Source of the DNA: Adiantum capillus-veneris
Lineage: Eukaryota; Streptophyta; Polypodiopsida; Polypodiales; Pteridaceae
Direction of reading: 5' to 3'
Assembly (NCBI GenBank): GCA_014529385.2
Contig: JABFUD020000325.1
Location: 1-53,364, forward strand
Length of the DNA: 53,364 bases
Position numbers and translations under genes: made by a program. This document shows, one piece after another, positions 10,168 to 21,971 of this stretch. The notes below the pieces were generated by a model. That model worked only from the letters and a program-made list of their open reading frames with translations, was not told the origin of the DNA and searched no databases. Positions within the stretch are counted from its first letter, which is position 1. Every line of letters starts with the position of its first letter.

Positions 10168-11365
10168 GCTCCCTTTTCACAAAGGGAAAGAGGGACACAT
10201 GTCAGCTCCCTAGGCCAGATGCCCACAAGGTGTACCCAATTCCTATTGGATGGCCTTAGAGGTGGACCAATGAGAATTAGGCTAGAGTAAATCTAGTTTA
10301 ATTAATTTAAAAACACTTAATAAAAGAACCAATGATAATTAAGCTCTCTAGAAGACTATTGGACAGTCTCCCAAGGGGTCCAATGAGCATTCAGCAGCCC
10401 AATGGCTTGCCTGATTCCTATTGTCCAGAAGGCAAAGGGGTCCAATGAGAGTTTAGTTTCAATTATTAATTACCTAAATCTCTCACAAAAGGGGAAAGGG
10501 GGACACATGTCAGAAGGCTATGACTTATGCTGCTTATTAACCATTGGTTTGACTTGGGGAGGTCCAATGAGGGAAAAGGTGGAGCAAAATAGCAACAAGG
10601 GCTCGCCCAAGAGAGAGAGGGGGCTGATTTTTGCATGGAATTAACACACACACACACACTCACACTTTACCATGTGTGAAGCAAGTGAAGACTATCTCTT
10701 CCCAAGATTTAATGGAGAGCTCATCACCTACTCCAAGCTTGTGAGATAGAAGCCTACATCAACACACTCTTGGCATGTGGATGCAAATCCAACCAAGAGC
10801 CAAGATTCAATGCATGCTCATCTCCTATACCATGCTAATTACTAAGCTAAGCTATGCTAATAAGAGTGATTATGTGAGGAGAAATACTTCTTTCTCGTAG
10901 TACTACTCCTTCTTCCTCTCAATCTACTCTCATACCCTGCTAGCTCTCACCATCTCTCATGGTGTGTGAGGTCTTGGGTCTGAGACCGTAAGGGAATTGA
11001 TGTTGTGTTTGATAAGTGTTTTGCTAGGTGCATGAAGTTTCCATCTTCATTGCACCAGCTAGTCTTGAAGGAACACAAAGAATTGTATTGTACAATTTCT
11101 CTCTTGATGGGAGAACCCATAATACAAAGCCTTTTGGAGGGGGGACCAGCTCCATGCAAATCCGGTCCTCAACTGTTGTCAATAGATTAATTTCTCTCTC
11201 TTTTGAAAGTATTGTTCATGCTATCTAACTAGGTGTTATGATTTTTGTTGCTCTCTCCACCCAAGCACTCTTGTTATTCTCATTAGTAAACTCTTCTAAT
11301 GAAATGCTCACTATGTTCATGCTATTTTCCGCTACACACAAGTTATTAGGCCATTAAATGTTACA
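9755..11365 (+). repeat. GYP1 3' LTR (1611 bp)
   Basis: Begins TGTCATAATAATC and ends GTTACA, directly followed by TAGCC, the target duplication. It carries CA arrays at 10135-10165 and about 10644-10662. The final 70 bp (11296-11365) have no match in the 5' copy. Long LTRs of this size are normal for several plant gypsy lineages. Confidence 0.85.
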
Positions 11366-11370
11366 TAGCC

Positions 11371-14261
11371 AGAGCCAAAGATGTACTAGCCAGAGCTAGA
11401 GCTAGATCCAACCATATCCAAATATAGCCAGTTTATGAGAGTAAAATCTAACCCAGATACTGGGACATATTTAGGCAATAAAGCACCAAAAATCATATCA
11501 GTAACCATAGATTCTATGCCAAGCATCAAACTAGAATATGCATGTATGTATAAGTTTACATATAATTTATGGCAGTGCCCCCCCAATAGCCAACTGCAGT
11601 TGATTATTTGTTTTTGGATTTAAGCGAGATATCCAAGACCCAAAAAGGTAACCAGTAATCAGCAACAGGATGTAAGTAAGTTAAAGCAAACAAGCATCTC
11701 CTCCTCAGTAGAGAGATTAAGCCAGACAACAATAGATAATCATGGTTTTATCTGCAAAGTGTATGTATCATAACTAGTTTAGAACCTACAATTTCCAAAC
11801 TCAGATTTCATCAGTAAATCAATTCTTATTGTTTTGTAAAAAATTTGTAAACCGAAATCCTTTCTCAAAACAAATCCCAATGTAACTCACTGACGGATTA
11901 TGAACCACTATATAACCCTCCAGAATACTCACTGAAAGAATATGAACCATCACATAACATTCCAAAATCCCAATGTAACTCACTGACGGATTATGAACCA
12001 CTATATAACCCTCCAGAATACTCACTGAAAGAATATGAACCATCACATAACATTCCAAAATATAAAGCAGTGTTCAGCACAGTCAGAACAGTCTCCCCCA
12101 TAGCACCATAATATGTGTGCAATCAGTACCAGGCAAAAAACTCTCTATTGATGTGCAAATATGAGAATCTAGGTTATCATACCATATTCCTTAGCTAAAG
12201 AAAATTCCAAATATCTGCATAATGAAGCACAGATTTCAAAAATCCAATTTAGCTAGTCAAGGCCACTAAGTCACCTTCTGTTATAATACCAAACCATTAT
12301 GGTATTATCTGTGTAAGTATTTATAACTAGATAAAATTTGCAATTTTACCATTTGAGTGAGTTACTCCCTTAACCTACTTCATCAAAATACCAACCATTC
12401 AAATATCAACCATTATTTATATATGATAAGCACAATGTTCTATCAAAACTAGATTAGTGGTAAAAAGGTAGTGTGGTAAAAATGCACAGTTCAAAGATTG
12501 CATAGAGTAAATTCTCAAGTAAAGTGAGCAGGACTGAAGCCCAAAAAAAAAGTTTATTTAGTATTTTCAAGTCAAAAAGACCATCTAAAAATCAAATGCT
12601 TCCTCTATTGTGTCCAAGCTTCAATTTAACAACTGTCCTGGAAGAAGGCCTTTCTCACAAAACAGGGCTAGATTTCTAGGAATCCATCTCATCAGTCTAA
12701 TTATAGGCATATATCAATTTCAAACAGCAGGACTCTCGGATTTATTTGGCATAGGCTAGGTAACTTTATTCATGAGACAAGAAAAACATCTCAGATTTTC
12801 ACCGTAAAGTCAGTGGGAAAATCTCCAAAGTGTCAGAGGACAGCTACGTACAATTCCAATGTCAACTTATTCCCACTTTCCTCTTTTAACCAGTACAATT
12901 AAATCTACAGTAACAAGTTGTTTGTAATGTTGCAAGGGACAGTATAAAACCTAATGCAAAAAAAACCCAAATCATAACTGCTTATCTTGTATACTGAAAA
13001 GCAAAAGACAAAAAGAAACCCAAGTCTAAGTGAAGGGAGAAGAGCCCCTCACCTTGATACAGGGGCAAAGGATGGGTGTATGTCAACAAGGAGGCATATC
13101 AGCAGTCGATACCCAAAGGGTAAGCCAGGTACTACCACACCATTCAAGCTCCTAGTCACAGAACCTACTTTATAGAAGGGTTGGATGATTATACCAAGCG
13201 GTGGATGTCGTAAAGTCCGTGCCAAGCCACCCGCCATCAAGCTCGATTCTCAGATCGAGAAGCGTCATGAAGCACCATGAGTGAAAGGGGAAGAGTCTCG
13301 TCGTGATAGAGTGTATACGCTTTATACCATAAGGGAAGAAGACCTAGTTTTAACTTCCTTTAAGGGTTAAACAATTTTAGGGATTGCTCCCACTGAGCCT
13401 ATGTAAAAAATTGGTTCACACTACACCATCTTCCTTTGTATAAACCAACCTATATATGCCTCATTCCTTTGTTTTGGGTAGTTTCTTTGTTGTGTTATTT
13501 GTAAGAACACTTGGTTTTCACATAGTTACACACCTCAAGCATATACTATCACTAGTCAATGGATTGTGTGATAAACATCTTGGATGGCTCCATTGTTGAA
13601 TAGCTCCATACCCACACGACCAAGGGATCCCTTACAATTATGGGGCTTTCTTTTATGAACATTTCCATTTTTCTCCTTAGTCGAGAAGGGAATGGGGAAG
13701 TATGTCCATACTTGCTCTTCTAGATTTCAAAAGTGGAGAGGTGTCACTTCCAAACACAAACACAAGTGAGAACTAGATGCAGAAATTGTTTTATGAGATC
13801 CAAGAGTGCTGAAAGGCCAAGCAAACATATCAAGATAACAATCTTCATGCCTATCATTAGCTTTGTGGACTTCCTCTCCAATGCACAAGTCAAAGCCTTG
13901 AGAATTATGTTCTAATGCAAGTGCTTAAAACATAGGGACATAGTCCTTGAGTTTGTGGATGATAGCGGAGCTTAAAAACACTAAATGGAGTCATTTGCAA
14001 TGTGCAAGCTAACTCCATTGTCTAAAAATACAAGATCCCTACCTAAAACTCCAGTGTGGCATTCTCCAATAGGTGGGTGCTTAGCTCCACTCAACCAAGG
14101 TATGGAGGATTGTGGTAAGAAACCCATTTATTTTATTAAGATATTCATAATGGTTATACAATGAGAATTGTTGGAGCTATATATGGATCACTCTACTCAA
14201 CTTGGTCTCACCTATATATATGTATCTTGACCTCAATATGAATTAATCTTTGGGAGCGTGC

Positions 14262-14266
<5 letters not shown>
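11371..14266. other. gene-free spacer
   Basis: Continuation of the host sequence interrupted by GYP1, with the same AGCCAGAGC-type repeats at 11366-11410. It is AT-rich, with no long frame and no recognised domain. The short frames at 12987-13240 and 13733-13915 show nothing familiar. The only structured part is the 93-bp duplication listed separately. Confidence 0.6.
11873..12058 (+). repeat. two perfect 93-bp tandem copies with internal half-repeats
   Basis: The unit starting AATCCCAATGTAACTCACTG occurs twice with a period of 93 bp and no difference that I can see. Each unit holds two diverged half-units (CTCACTGACGGATTATGAACC... and CTCACTGAAAGAATATGAACC...), so an old short repeat was recently doubled as a pair. 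Confidence 0.85.

Positions 14267-14295
<29 letters not shown>
14267..14295 (+). repeat. (TC)n microsatellite
   Basis: Uninterrupted CT array about 28 bp long in otherwise unremarkable sequence. Confidence 0.9.
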
Positions 14296-14299
<4 letters not shown>

Positions 14300-14529
14300 A
14301 AAGTAATAGTGAATCATGATGCTACTTATAATGAATAGCTTATGGGAGGCTCATGTTCCATGGATGATGTTGATGATACTAAATCTTTGCCTCATGCTTT
14401 TCCATTTCTTTTAGATGATGAACCTCTTCCTAAAGAGCATATTCCCTCTTCACAACGATCAATTCCAAATGTTACCAATGATGATCTCGAAGAAAAACAT
14501 TGCACTTTCCCTTATGCTTGTGTTTTAGT

Positions 14530-14732
14530 TTGTGGGGAGGGAGAACTTGAGGGAAAAAATAAGGAAAGGAGGGGAGAAGAGAAAAGGAAAGAAAGAAAGG
14601 AGAAAGGAGGAGAAGGAAAACAAAAGAAAAAAGAAGGAAGAAAAAAAAAAAAGCACCCGGATGGGAGAAGAGAAAAGGAATGCAAAAGAAAGAAGAAGGA
14701 AGGAAGGAGAAAAAAAACGAAAGGAGGATAAT
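14530..14732 (+). repeat. ~200-bp almost pure purine (G/A) tract
   Basis: Runs of AAGGAAAGGAGGGG-type sequence with very few pyrimidines. A frame through it encodes only Lys/Glu/Arg and is compositional, not a gene. Mirror-like purine tracts of this length can form triplex DNA. Confidence 0.8.
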
Positions 14733-14814
14733 GGTTTTTTCTTAGATCTTCCTCTCCCTTGACTTTCTCTATCTCAACCTTGTGAAACAAAGAGCAAGGA
14801 AGGGTAATCAAAAA

Positions 14815-14823
14815 GGTTCTCTC

Positions 14824-14884
<61 letters not shown>

Positions 14885-14926
14885 TGGAGAAGCAGAATAA
14901 GGGAGAGTAGCAGAAGGACGAAATCG

Positions 14927-14959
<33 letters not shown>
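14815..14959 (+). repeat. compound (TC)n(AC)n array and second (CT)n array
   Basis: CT repeats at about 14817-14861 pass into CA repeats up to 14884. A second CT array sits at 14928-14959. This adjoins the purine tract, so ~430 bp here is simple sequence. Confidence 0.95.
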
Positions 14960-14962
<3 letters not shown>

Positions 14963-16900
14963 ACTATAGAGAATCGGGATAGCTAAGGCAAAGTGGTCAA
15001 GGTTTAGAAGGGTTGAAGACATTTTCTAATGCTTGGAAGTGCAAAAGGATGAAAGATGATGAATGAAAGAGCATAACTTGAGTTATTTTCTTTTGAAGAA
15101 GGTTTTGGGTGATAACAAAGATGACAAAGGCAAGCTCTCAAAGCTAGGGTACATGCTCAATTTTGAAGATCCTAATAAGGAGCAAGGGAAGTGGATGAGG
15201 CTAAGAAGGTTGTTGATGCCAGGGGAAGGAGCAAGATGCGAGAAAAGAAAGATTACGCCCTCTCCCACGCTCTCCTTTGTCTACAACTCAACTTCTCTCA
15301 CTTCTGCTCTCAATCACAAAGTATTGAAAGAGCTCACAGTGTCGGTTTGGCCCGAATCTTGTAGCTAGATTTTAAATGTATTAAGGAGTATAATATTTGG
15401 GGTTTCAAGGTGTCTCTTGTGAAAATTATCTCCTTGTTTTCACTCTTCTCCTCTATTGTATCTCTCACAACTAGCATCCCAATTCTGTCCTGGGTCACCT
15501 TTCAAACAACCTATCCTCCAACATCTTTGATGGACCCAATGTGAAGCAAGCTAGGGTGAGAGGCGTAGGTGGAGAATCCAAAACAGTTAAAGACATGCAG
15601 ATGGACAATCCAGAACACTTGATGAATTCTATTGAAGAGTAAACTTTCAAAGGGTATTGATACAAGGATATCTGTTTGAAAATGAGGCTATAAAAACAAA
15701 GAAGCGGATTCACAACGTAGAGTGGAAATGGCACTCGATGTTGTATGTGACCAGAGTGTCTTTTTACAAGGATACGATCCAGAGGGGTTCATTGCATGAT
15801 ATGAAGTAGAGATGAAGAGTCGAGGGGTTTCCAAAGATTGAATGGTCGTAGCTTTTGAAAAAATTGTAAGTTTTGAGTTAAGAGATTGAGTTTGGGAGCT
15901 AGCAAAAACATATCGCAAATAGTGGGACTATTTTATAGATGGTTTTATTCATAGAATCTCAAATATTATGAACTTAGAACTGAAGTAGATTTCTAAGAAG
16001 GAGTGGTTTACTTTCAGTAAAGGTGAAGGAGATCAATTGTAGGTACTTAGCTACGTTGAATTTTGGTGCAAAAAGTAAAACTAAGGAAGATGTGAAGGCA
16101 AGGAAAGATACAACATTGGAGGTAGCATAATTGATCCCAAAAGATCCTGTTTTGGGAAATCTAACACATGCGGAAATCTTTCAAAGATTGGTTGCATTCC
16201 AATTACTTCCATCAGTGGTTCCAATGAAGATTTACATTATGGTAAAGATTGTGTTGCAAGTGTTTCACAAGCTAGTGCCCTTTGCATGGATTGTTTACAG
16301 GATATCAAAGGATCTTTCAATACCATGGAAGCATGTGAAGCCAAAAAGAATGATAGGATTTTTGAAGAGGATTGCATAGAAAAACCCATTTTAATGTCTT
16401 TTACATGTGCAATGATTGATGAATTGTAGAGTATCATAGAGATAAGATGTGATGTGCATGTGAAGATGCATGACCTATGTTTGTTGGTGATAGCATGCTT
16501 ACATGTGTTGATGTCACAGAGCAAGATGAGGATGCTATTATTAATGCTTCTTTATCAAAATCGGAAGAAGAGATTTCCATTGTTGGTTTTTTCTTAGCAG
16601 GTTATGATACATATGAACAAAATATTTTGGATGGCTTTTCTAATGTATCTATTCAAAGGGGATGCAAGAAGAACCTTCATAGGGTATCAATGGATTTTTG
16701 GATACCATAGAAGCACGTCAAGCAAAAGAGGATGAACATATAGAGATCTGCTGGACAAAAAAAAATTGTGTGTGATATCTTCGAAATGATTGAAGTATAT
16801 AATATCTAGGGTATTTTTCCTTGTATGATTTCTCATGAGCTACAAGAGGAAGCAATTTATGGCTCTTTAATAGATGCTAAAGAGCTTCGTCAATGTCGGT
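14960..16900. other. low-coding region, no recognised gene
   Basis: Short frames at 15063-15368, 16131-16379 and 16477-16710 (plus strand) have ordinary amino-acid composition. The last contains an acidic stretch (EQDEDAIINASLSKSEEE). None shows a domain I know, and stops lie between them. They may be eroded exons of a transposon or a host pseudogene, but I cannot say which. Confidence 0.4.
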
Positions 16901-16929
16901 CTCTGTAAATAGTTGTACTGGGAGTCTCC

Positions 16930-17900
16930 CATTTCATGCTAGAATAGTCATGATCCTCTGATGGATCCTCCGTCGATGTTGGGGTCGCCCTCATAGATGT
17001 GGGCGTCTAGCTCTCCTGAGCTGAATGGCTCTGTCAACTAATATACCTCTCGTATAAGTGCGCTTTGAAGTCTTCTATGAAGCAAGCTCATTTGGATGTT
17101 GATTCCTTGCTCTAAAGAAGTCAGTAATCTCCCTCTGTAAATGTCTCCCATTGTGTGATCTCCTCAAGAGACTCTCCCTGTGTCTGCACCGTAGCTCTAG
17201 CAAAAACAACCCAAGGCTTTTGTGCTCGACCGATGTCGAGAATGCTTTTTCAGCTTGAATTAGAAGTTTTTTGAATTTTGTTTGAGGACTTAATTGGTAC
17301 TGATCCTATTTAGAATTTGTTTGAAATGGATGGTATCTATTTTAAACCTATGTTGGTGCCGATTTGAATTGTTTGACTCTGGTTTTAATACTGGTTTCAA
17401 TGCTTGGTGATTTTCTCCCGGGTGGAGTAGTGAGAAATATTGTTTTGGTATTGTCTGAACCTCAAAACGACGCAGATAAGATGTCTGGGAATTGTTTATT
17501 GTATGCTTGAAAACCTCAAAACGACACTAACGGGATGTTTGGGGAGCGTTTTGTTGTATGCTATAAAACCTCTGAACGAAGCATCTCGAGATGTCTCGAC
17601 AACGGTTGGTTGTATGCTAAAAGGCCATTGTTTTCAGTTTGGAGTGCTAGCAAACTATAGTCGCTATCATCCTCAATCCTAGCCTCGTCGAGAACCTGTT
17701 GCGTTGTGAGAGGTGCACCACCCTATCTCTACATCGATCAAAAATAGCCTAGAGCTCTTTGACCCTAACCCTCTCTACCCATCCGCTCAACTGCTGCTCA
17801 AGGATAGATGCATACAACCATGCCAATGTGTGTCCAATCATAATAGTATGATACTGACTAGCCTATTGCCTAAGCATGTATCGTTAAGATAAGCGACAAA
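16930..17900 (-). pseudogene. degenerate coding remnant, unidentified
   Basis: Reading the minus strand gives protein-like stretches broken by stops and shifts. Near 17730-17850 there is a Trp/Arg-rich part (SGWVERVRVKEL, AIFDRCRDRVVHL), and near 17120-17230 there is ARATVQTQGESLEEITQWE. The composition looks like real former coding sequence rather than noise. I do not recognise the family. The 54-bp tandem repeats lie between the two parts and may be intronic. Confidence 0.3.
17459..17622 (+). repeat. three diverged ~54-bp tandem repeats
   Basis: Units start ACCTCAAAACGACGC (17459), ACCTCAAAACGACAC (17513) and ACCTCTGAACGAAGC (17568), and each ends TTGTATGCT followed by AAAA-rich sequence. 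Spacing is 54 and 55 bp. No coding frame is kept through all three. Confidence 0.8.
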
Positions 17901-17929
17901 ATTTCTTAGAGAAGCTCCGTGGATCGTTT

Positions 17930-18965
17930 TACATTTGACTAAAACCTCAAATTTTCAAACAAATCATTTTGATGGCTCCACCTCAGGTCGAGTGGGGTTA
18001 CTAAAGAGCATGTTCTAAGTTGTCAGCGTTCCCAGGGAGCAAATAGCAAAGGACATCATAGAGTACAAGCAACTCCCTAACAAGGAGTTGGAGGCGACCA
18101 TATGCTAGCTACGACAAGGGAGTTTTTGAGACCTATACGTCAAGACGAGGGCTCTTCTCAAGACCCTTTAGCAACAACAACACACATGTTGAATCTCTTT
18201 TATATAAAGTATGTATGTATGTATGTATATATATATTGTGCACTTAAGTATATCATTTTTTTCTCACCAAAACATAATACACTCGTGATGATAGCAGGAC
18301 CCCTCTTTCAGATCTAGCTACCAATGCTCAGCCACACCAGTACTACAGACCACTCATCAGCGGCCACCGGACGGCGAGGTCACACAGTAGGACCAAGACA
18401 CACAGTATTAGTTCGGTATAGAACTATAATATTTCCATAAACATTGATCTAATTATCTTTTTGTTAATTTATGCATGTAGTGTCCCTTCTTGACGAGTCC
18501 GACGGCGTACCTCTACGGCCTCAGGACCTTCTCCGATCACGACCTCGACGTTGACACCAACACCCTCTTGGTCAGGGTCCCATGCGTCTACCACATCCTC
18601 ACCAGGACCGGGTTCTGACCACCAAGGATAGTTTTGGATGTGTGTCGGCTCGTATGATGTGACTTGTGACATTGACATGAACGGACATGTTGTGTCCATC
18701 AGAAGCGGTGTCCTTTTTTACTAGTGCATAGGGCAGCTGCTAGAGCTATACATACCTCGACTCCACATACTTTGGCCGTACGTATCTATGTGCTATTTTA
18801 AATGTTTTATAACTCTTCCCTTGTTCCAATCTATCTTCTTGTAATGTAGAGATCAACTAGATATCGACAAAAAGTTTGTGATTGCTCAGCTACAACACGA
18901 GTTTGGAAAGGGATGGGGCAAAAAAAAATGTCGGGCAACAAATGGCCAAGCTATTATGACAGAGG
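17930..18965 (+). other. eroded DNA with coding-like fragments and a TATG array
   Basis: Plus-strand fragments such as AYDKGVFETY near 18110 and QQMAKLLRQRQDIAR-like sequence near 18925 (one stop) resemble the coiled C-terminal parts of plant transposase-associated proteins, but breaks prevent a firm call. A (TATG)n/(TA)n array sits at 18208-18236. A GC-rich island at 18480-18620 reads as a short open frame on either strand. Confidence 0.3.
18690..18726 (-). repeat. candidate CACTA-type terminal inverted repeat
   Basis: On the minus strand the sequence reads CACTAGTAAAAAAGGACACC, followed by the palindromic GGACACAACATGTCC. CACTA elements start with CACTA, often CACTA(C/G)(T/A)A plus an A run, and carry short subterminal palindromes. 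The element would lie to the left of 18726. I could not find a matching left end, so this is a candidate only. Confidence 0.35.
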
Positions 18966-18997
18966 CAAGACATTGCACGGTTAGTATTTACTGGCGT

Positions 18998-19001
<4 letters not shown>

Positions 19002-19028
<27 letters not shown>
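19002..19028 (+). repeat. (CA)n microsatellite
   Basis: About 13 CA units following GCGTG. Confidence 0.95.
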
Positions 19029-19030
<2 letters not shown>

Positions 19031-19744
19031 TGAGATGTAGTATTAAACGTCAAAAAAGGCCAAAATGACCTATGAGACCAAATTGATAAAATGTTGGTGG
19101 ATCTAATACAATGTCTCGGTACAAAAATAAAAATACAATGTATGGGTACAAAGAATACAATGCCAAGGCTGATAACTGCAAAAATGCTAACTCCTTAGGG
19201 TTGAAATTGATTTAGCTCAGATCTAGTACTCTGCACAAGCACTAAGGACACTTACTTCACTTGAAAGAACTGAACTGAAATGAAAGAAAGAGAGAGACAA
19301 GAGACGACAGAGGAATGTCGGGTCCCAACCCTCAAGGACCCCCTTGCTCTGTTACCAGAGCAAATACTTTCTTTAATCTTGCACAAATGCTCATACAATA
19401 ACTGATTGGTTCTTACCTCATGAGGCCCTAGGCTTAAAAAGGCTATATCTTGAGCTAGAGACGTCAGATTTCAATGTTCTAAAGTGCTATCCTAAGGTTT
19501 TTGGACGTTCCAAATACATTCGTGGTATTATTTTTGTATTTTTAAACATATCTTATGTGTTTTATCTCATTGCACATCACATCACTCTCATTAAGATTTA
19601 GAGACATCAATTTTTGTGCACACTTAAGTTGGGCTCTCGAAAAGTATTTTGTACGTGCATGTATTTAAGTGATCGAGCAAAATTTTTGTTTTTTGACACA
19701 CTAGAGGGCCCACAAGTGGAGATGCTTATCTCTTTCAAATATTA

Positions 19745-20045
19745 GTCATGTTACATGGTCGGGAAAGGGCCACACAAGAGCCACACGTAGGCACACCATG
19801 GCCACATAATTGATGCACCACGTGTTGGGAACGACGGAGAGAACTCGTAACAACTAGCTAGGATATTCCTCCCCGGGTGACCCACCCCAGGAGGAGGATG
19901 CACTCGAGTGTCCAAGGGCAAGAGCCCTAGCAACGTGAACACTTGGTGAGCACAAGGTGTCCCTCTAGAGTGTGATCCAATAGGGGATTTGAACCCACAA
20001 CACGTAGGTTGAGAGGCCAAAGCCTTACCGTTGGAGCAACTCTTT
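19745..20045 (-). mobile_element. tRNA-derived SINE-like unit with Pol III A and B boxes
   Basis: On the minus strand, TTGCTCCAACGGTAAGG (rc of ~20023-20039) resembles a tRNA A box and GGGTTCAAATCCCC (rc of 19983-19996) is a perfect B box. They are spaced like the D and T arms of a tRNA. The region continues ~240 bp as a GC-richer body ending near CCGACCATGTAAC. This head-plus-body layout is that of a plant SINE transcribed by RNA polymerase III. Exact ends and a target duplication are not clear. A decayed tRNA pseudogene is the alternative. Confidence 0.55.
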
Positions 20046-20956
20046 GGGGAAGATCCAGCAAACTTTTACGTATGTACTATGAGAAATATAATTCCAAAAA
20101 ACTACTTTTGTATTTTCTAGGATTACCTCTCTCGATGCTGAGTTGGCATTTCTTACATGGCCAAAATTGAGTCCAAATTTCTCCTAATGCCAACTCCTTC
20201 CATATCTTCATAAGCGGCAAGTAGAGCTTAATACTCAAGATCTGGGTTCTGGTGTATCCAATGTCAATCTTCCTTCAAATATATATCATGCAAGGTGGGA
20301 TTTGGTAAGTCCATGGTTGGGACTCGTTGGTTCTTCAAGAAAAAAACTAAGAGAGGTTCTTTGGGTTCTAGGGTTCTTCTTTAGGTTCTTCCCTTGAGTT
20401 CACAAAATTGAAGCACACACAGAGCTTTGATACCAATGTCAGATGCAGTGGAAGTGTTTAAGGATTTAGATCGGATTAGTCTCACATCAGGCTCACCTCC
20501 CAACCATAGAGCCAATATGGCTCACCCCCGAGCCTAAGGGCCTACAGCCAGTGAGCTAGCCTCTACCACAAGATCCGGTGTCCCATACCAATGAGCCCAC
20601 ACCAGTACAGGTGTAAAGACTCCTAGACATGTAATGGGCGAACATCAAGCTCACCTCCCAACCATAGAGCCAATATGGGCTCACCCCCGAGCCTCAGGGC
20701 TTACAGCTAGTGGGCTAGCCTCTACCGCAAACGTAATAATGTGTGAAATCTTTATTAAAAGTACATATACAAATATCTAGTATCTATACACATACCTTGC
20801 TAGCTTTCCTAAATGATAGATAACATCTCAGATACCACTCATTAAGCAGCCATCAATAAAAAGGAGGAGAACATGCTACATGTATCAAGTTACAATCAAA
20901 TTAGTGTCTCTTGGTTGGTAGAAGGAGCTGTTGCGATTAATCATATATTAGGTTAC
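20046..20956. repeat. spacer with a duplicated ~105-bp GC-rich block
   Basis: A block starting GCTCACCTCCCAACCATAG at 20491 recurs at 20650 (159-bp spacing). Both copies run through GCTCACCCCCGAGCCT and end GCTAGCCTCTACC. There are a few differences between them. No gene was seen elsewhere in this interval; part of it may be intron or 3' sequence of the adjoining transposase. Confidence 0.7.
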
Positions 20957-21971
20957 CTTGACAAAATTATGACAATCATGTGTCTTCAAGTTAAAAAGAC
21001 TTTTGTCATCCACAGTGAATATATTCTTCAATGAGGCACCATATCTTGTGGGTGTGTGGATTGATCATATTCTTTGATTAATCGTGTCAATCTCTTCGGA
21101 GCTAAGCACCCATGGTGCAGGTGTATATTCTTTTCACCCGTCTCTTCATCAACATGGGGCCACAAGTTGAATTTGTAATTTTGATCTTTTACGTCATTAT
21201 GAGTTGCTCTCGTGTCTTTCAAACCTTAAAGATGTTTCCACAAAGAGTGGCCTACATTTTTGAATATGTGCATAGGATCAAGAAGATGAGCGATCTTCAA
21301 ATCTTTTCAATACTCCAAAGAAAATCATACAGAGATAGAGGGAGTCAGAGATTGTCATCCTCGAGATCGGTCATCATCTTCGTCGCTTGTAAGCTCAAAC
21401 TCTATATTGATTATGGGCTCTTCGGTCCACTTTAGGTATATATCTGCGGGTGTTATCCGTTTTGGAGATTGTCCACTCTCGTTTGTGTTCTTTGGTGTAG
21501 CAAATGATTTTCAAGCAAGAATCGTCTGTGTCAAAGGTATATATTTTTATTGAGAATAGATTCATACCATCCAAGCCAACACCCATCTTAATGTGTCGTG
21601 GGCTGCTTCAAACTCAGGCAAGGCAATCAGAGGAAATTCTCATAATCCCATCCGTACTTGCATTCTTTGATCCCCAATCCATAAGTCTTGCTAAATATGA
21701 GGTTCAAAATATGTGTTGCGTACAGGGTGCCAACGGAAAATATCGAAGCACCTTATGAGAGATTTGTTCGGTTGTATCTTTATAACGAGATGTTTTACAT
21801 TTTGGACATGCCTTTTCATTTTTGTATTCATCTCTATTATACAAAATACAATCGTTGGGACATGCATGTATGGTGTTGTAATCGAGTCCAAGCTTGCTCA
21901 ACATCTTTTTCACTTCATCTCTTGATGTAGGAAGGATGTTGTTTGAGGGTAAGAACTTTTAAGATAGTAGC
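20957..21971 (-). pseudogene. CACTA transposase TNP2 core exon (Transposase_21), frameshifted
   Basis: Minus-strand reading gives successive landmarks of plant TNP2 transposases: EVKKMLSKLGLDYNTIHACP and NDCILY, CPKC...SRY, LRYFPLAP, a GVGLDGMNLF segment, YWKDLKIAHLLDPMHIFKNV, RATHNDVKDQNYKFN and APWVLSSEEIDTINQRI. They fall in different frames with several stops, so the gene is dead. The exon appears to start after an AG at 21972-21973 and to end at a GTAACC donor (GT = rc of 20955-20956). TNP2 binds and cuts the element ends. Confidence 0.8.

Larger units (their letters stand above)
2503..11370 (+). mobile_element. GYP1: complete Ty3/gypsy chromovirus with target duplication
   Basis: An 8.9-kb LTR retrotransposon. 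TAGCC occurs on both sides (2503-2507 and 11366-11370). LTRs begin TG at 2508 and 9755, and the right LTR ends in CA at 11365. Between them lie gag (several frames), zinc knuckle, protease, and an intact pol with RT, RNase H, integrase and a C-terminal chromodomain-like region, followed by a purine tract next to the right LTR. Joining the flanks through one TAGCC gives a sequence nearly the same as the neighbouring copy at 2183-2209, which independently supports the borders. The LTRs look about 97-98 percent alike by eye, so this is a fairly recent insertion. Confidence 0.9.

Noticed and set aside
11873-12058. CRISPR-like array
   Set aside because: Only two adjacent copies with no spacers, in a plant nuclear context; an ordinary tandem duplication.
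14342-14811. Frames of Lys/Glu/Arg (plus) and Phe/Ser/Leu (minus)
   Set aside because: They arise from the homopurine tract; composition explains them fully.
18469-18699. 76-residue minus-strand frame (MDTTCPFMSMS...) as a gene
   Set aside because: It overlaps an equally open plus-strand reading in a GC-rich island and ends inside the candidate terminal repeat; no domain, so left within the eroded region.
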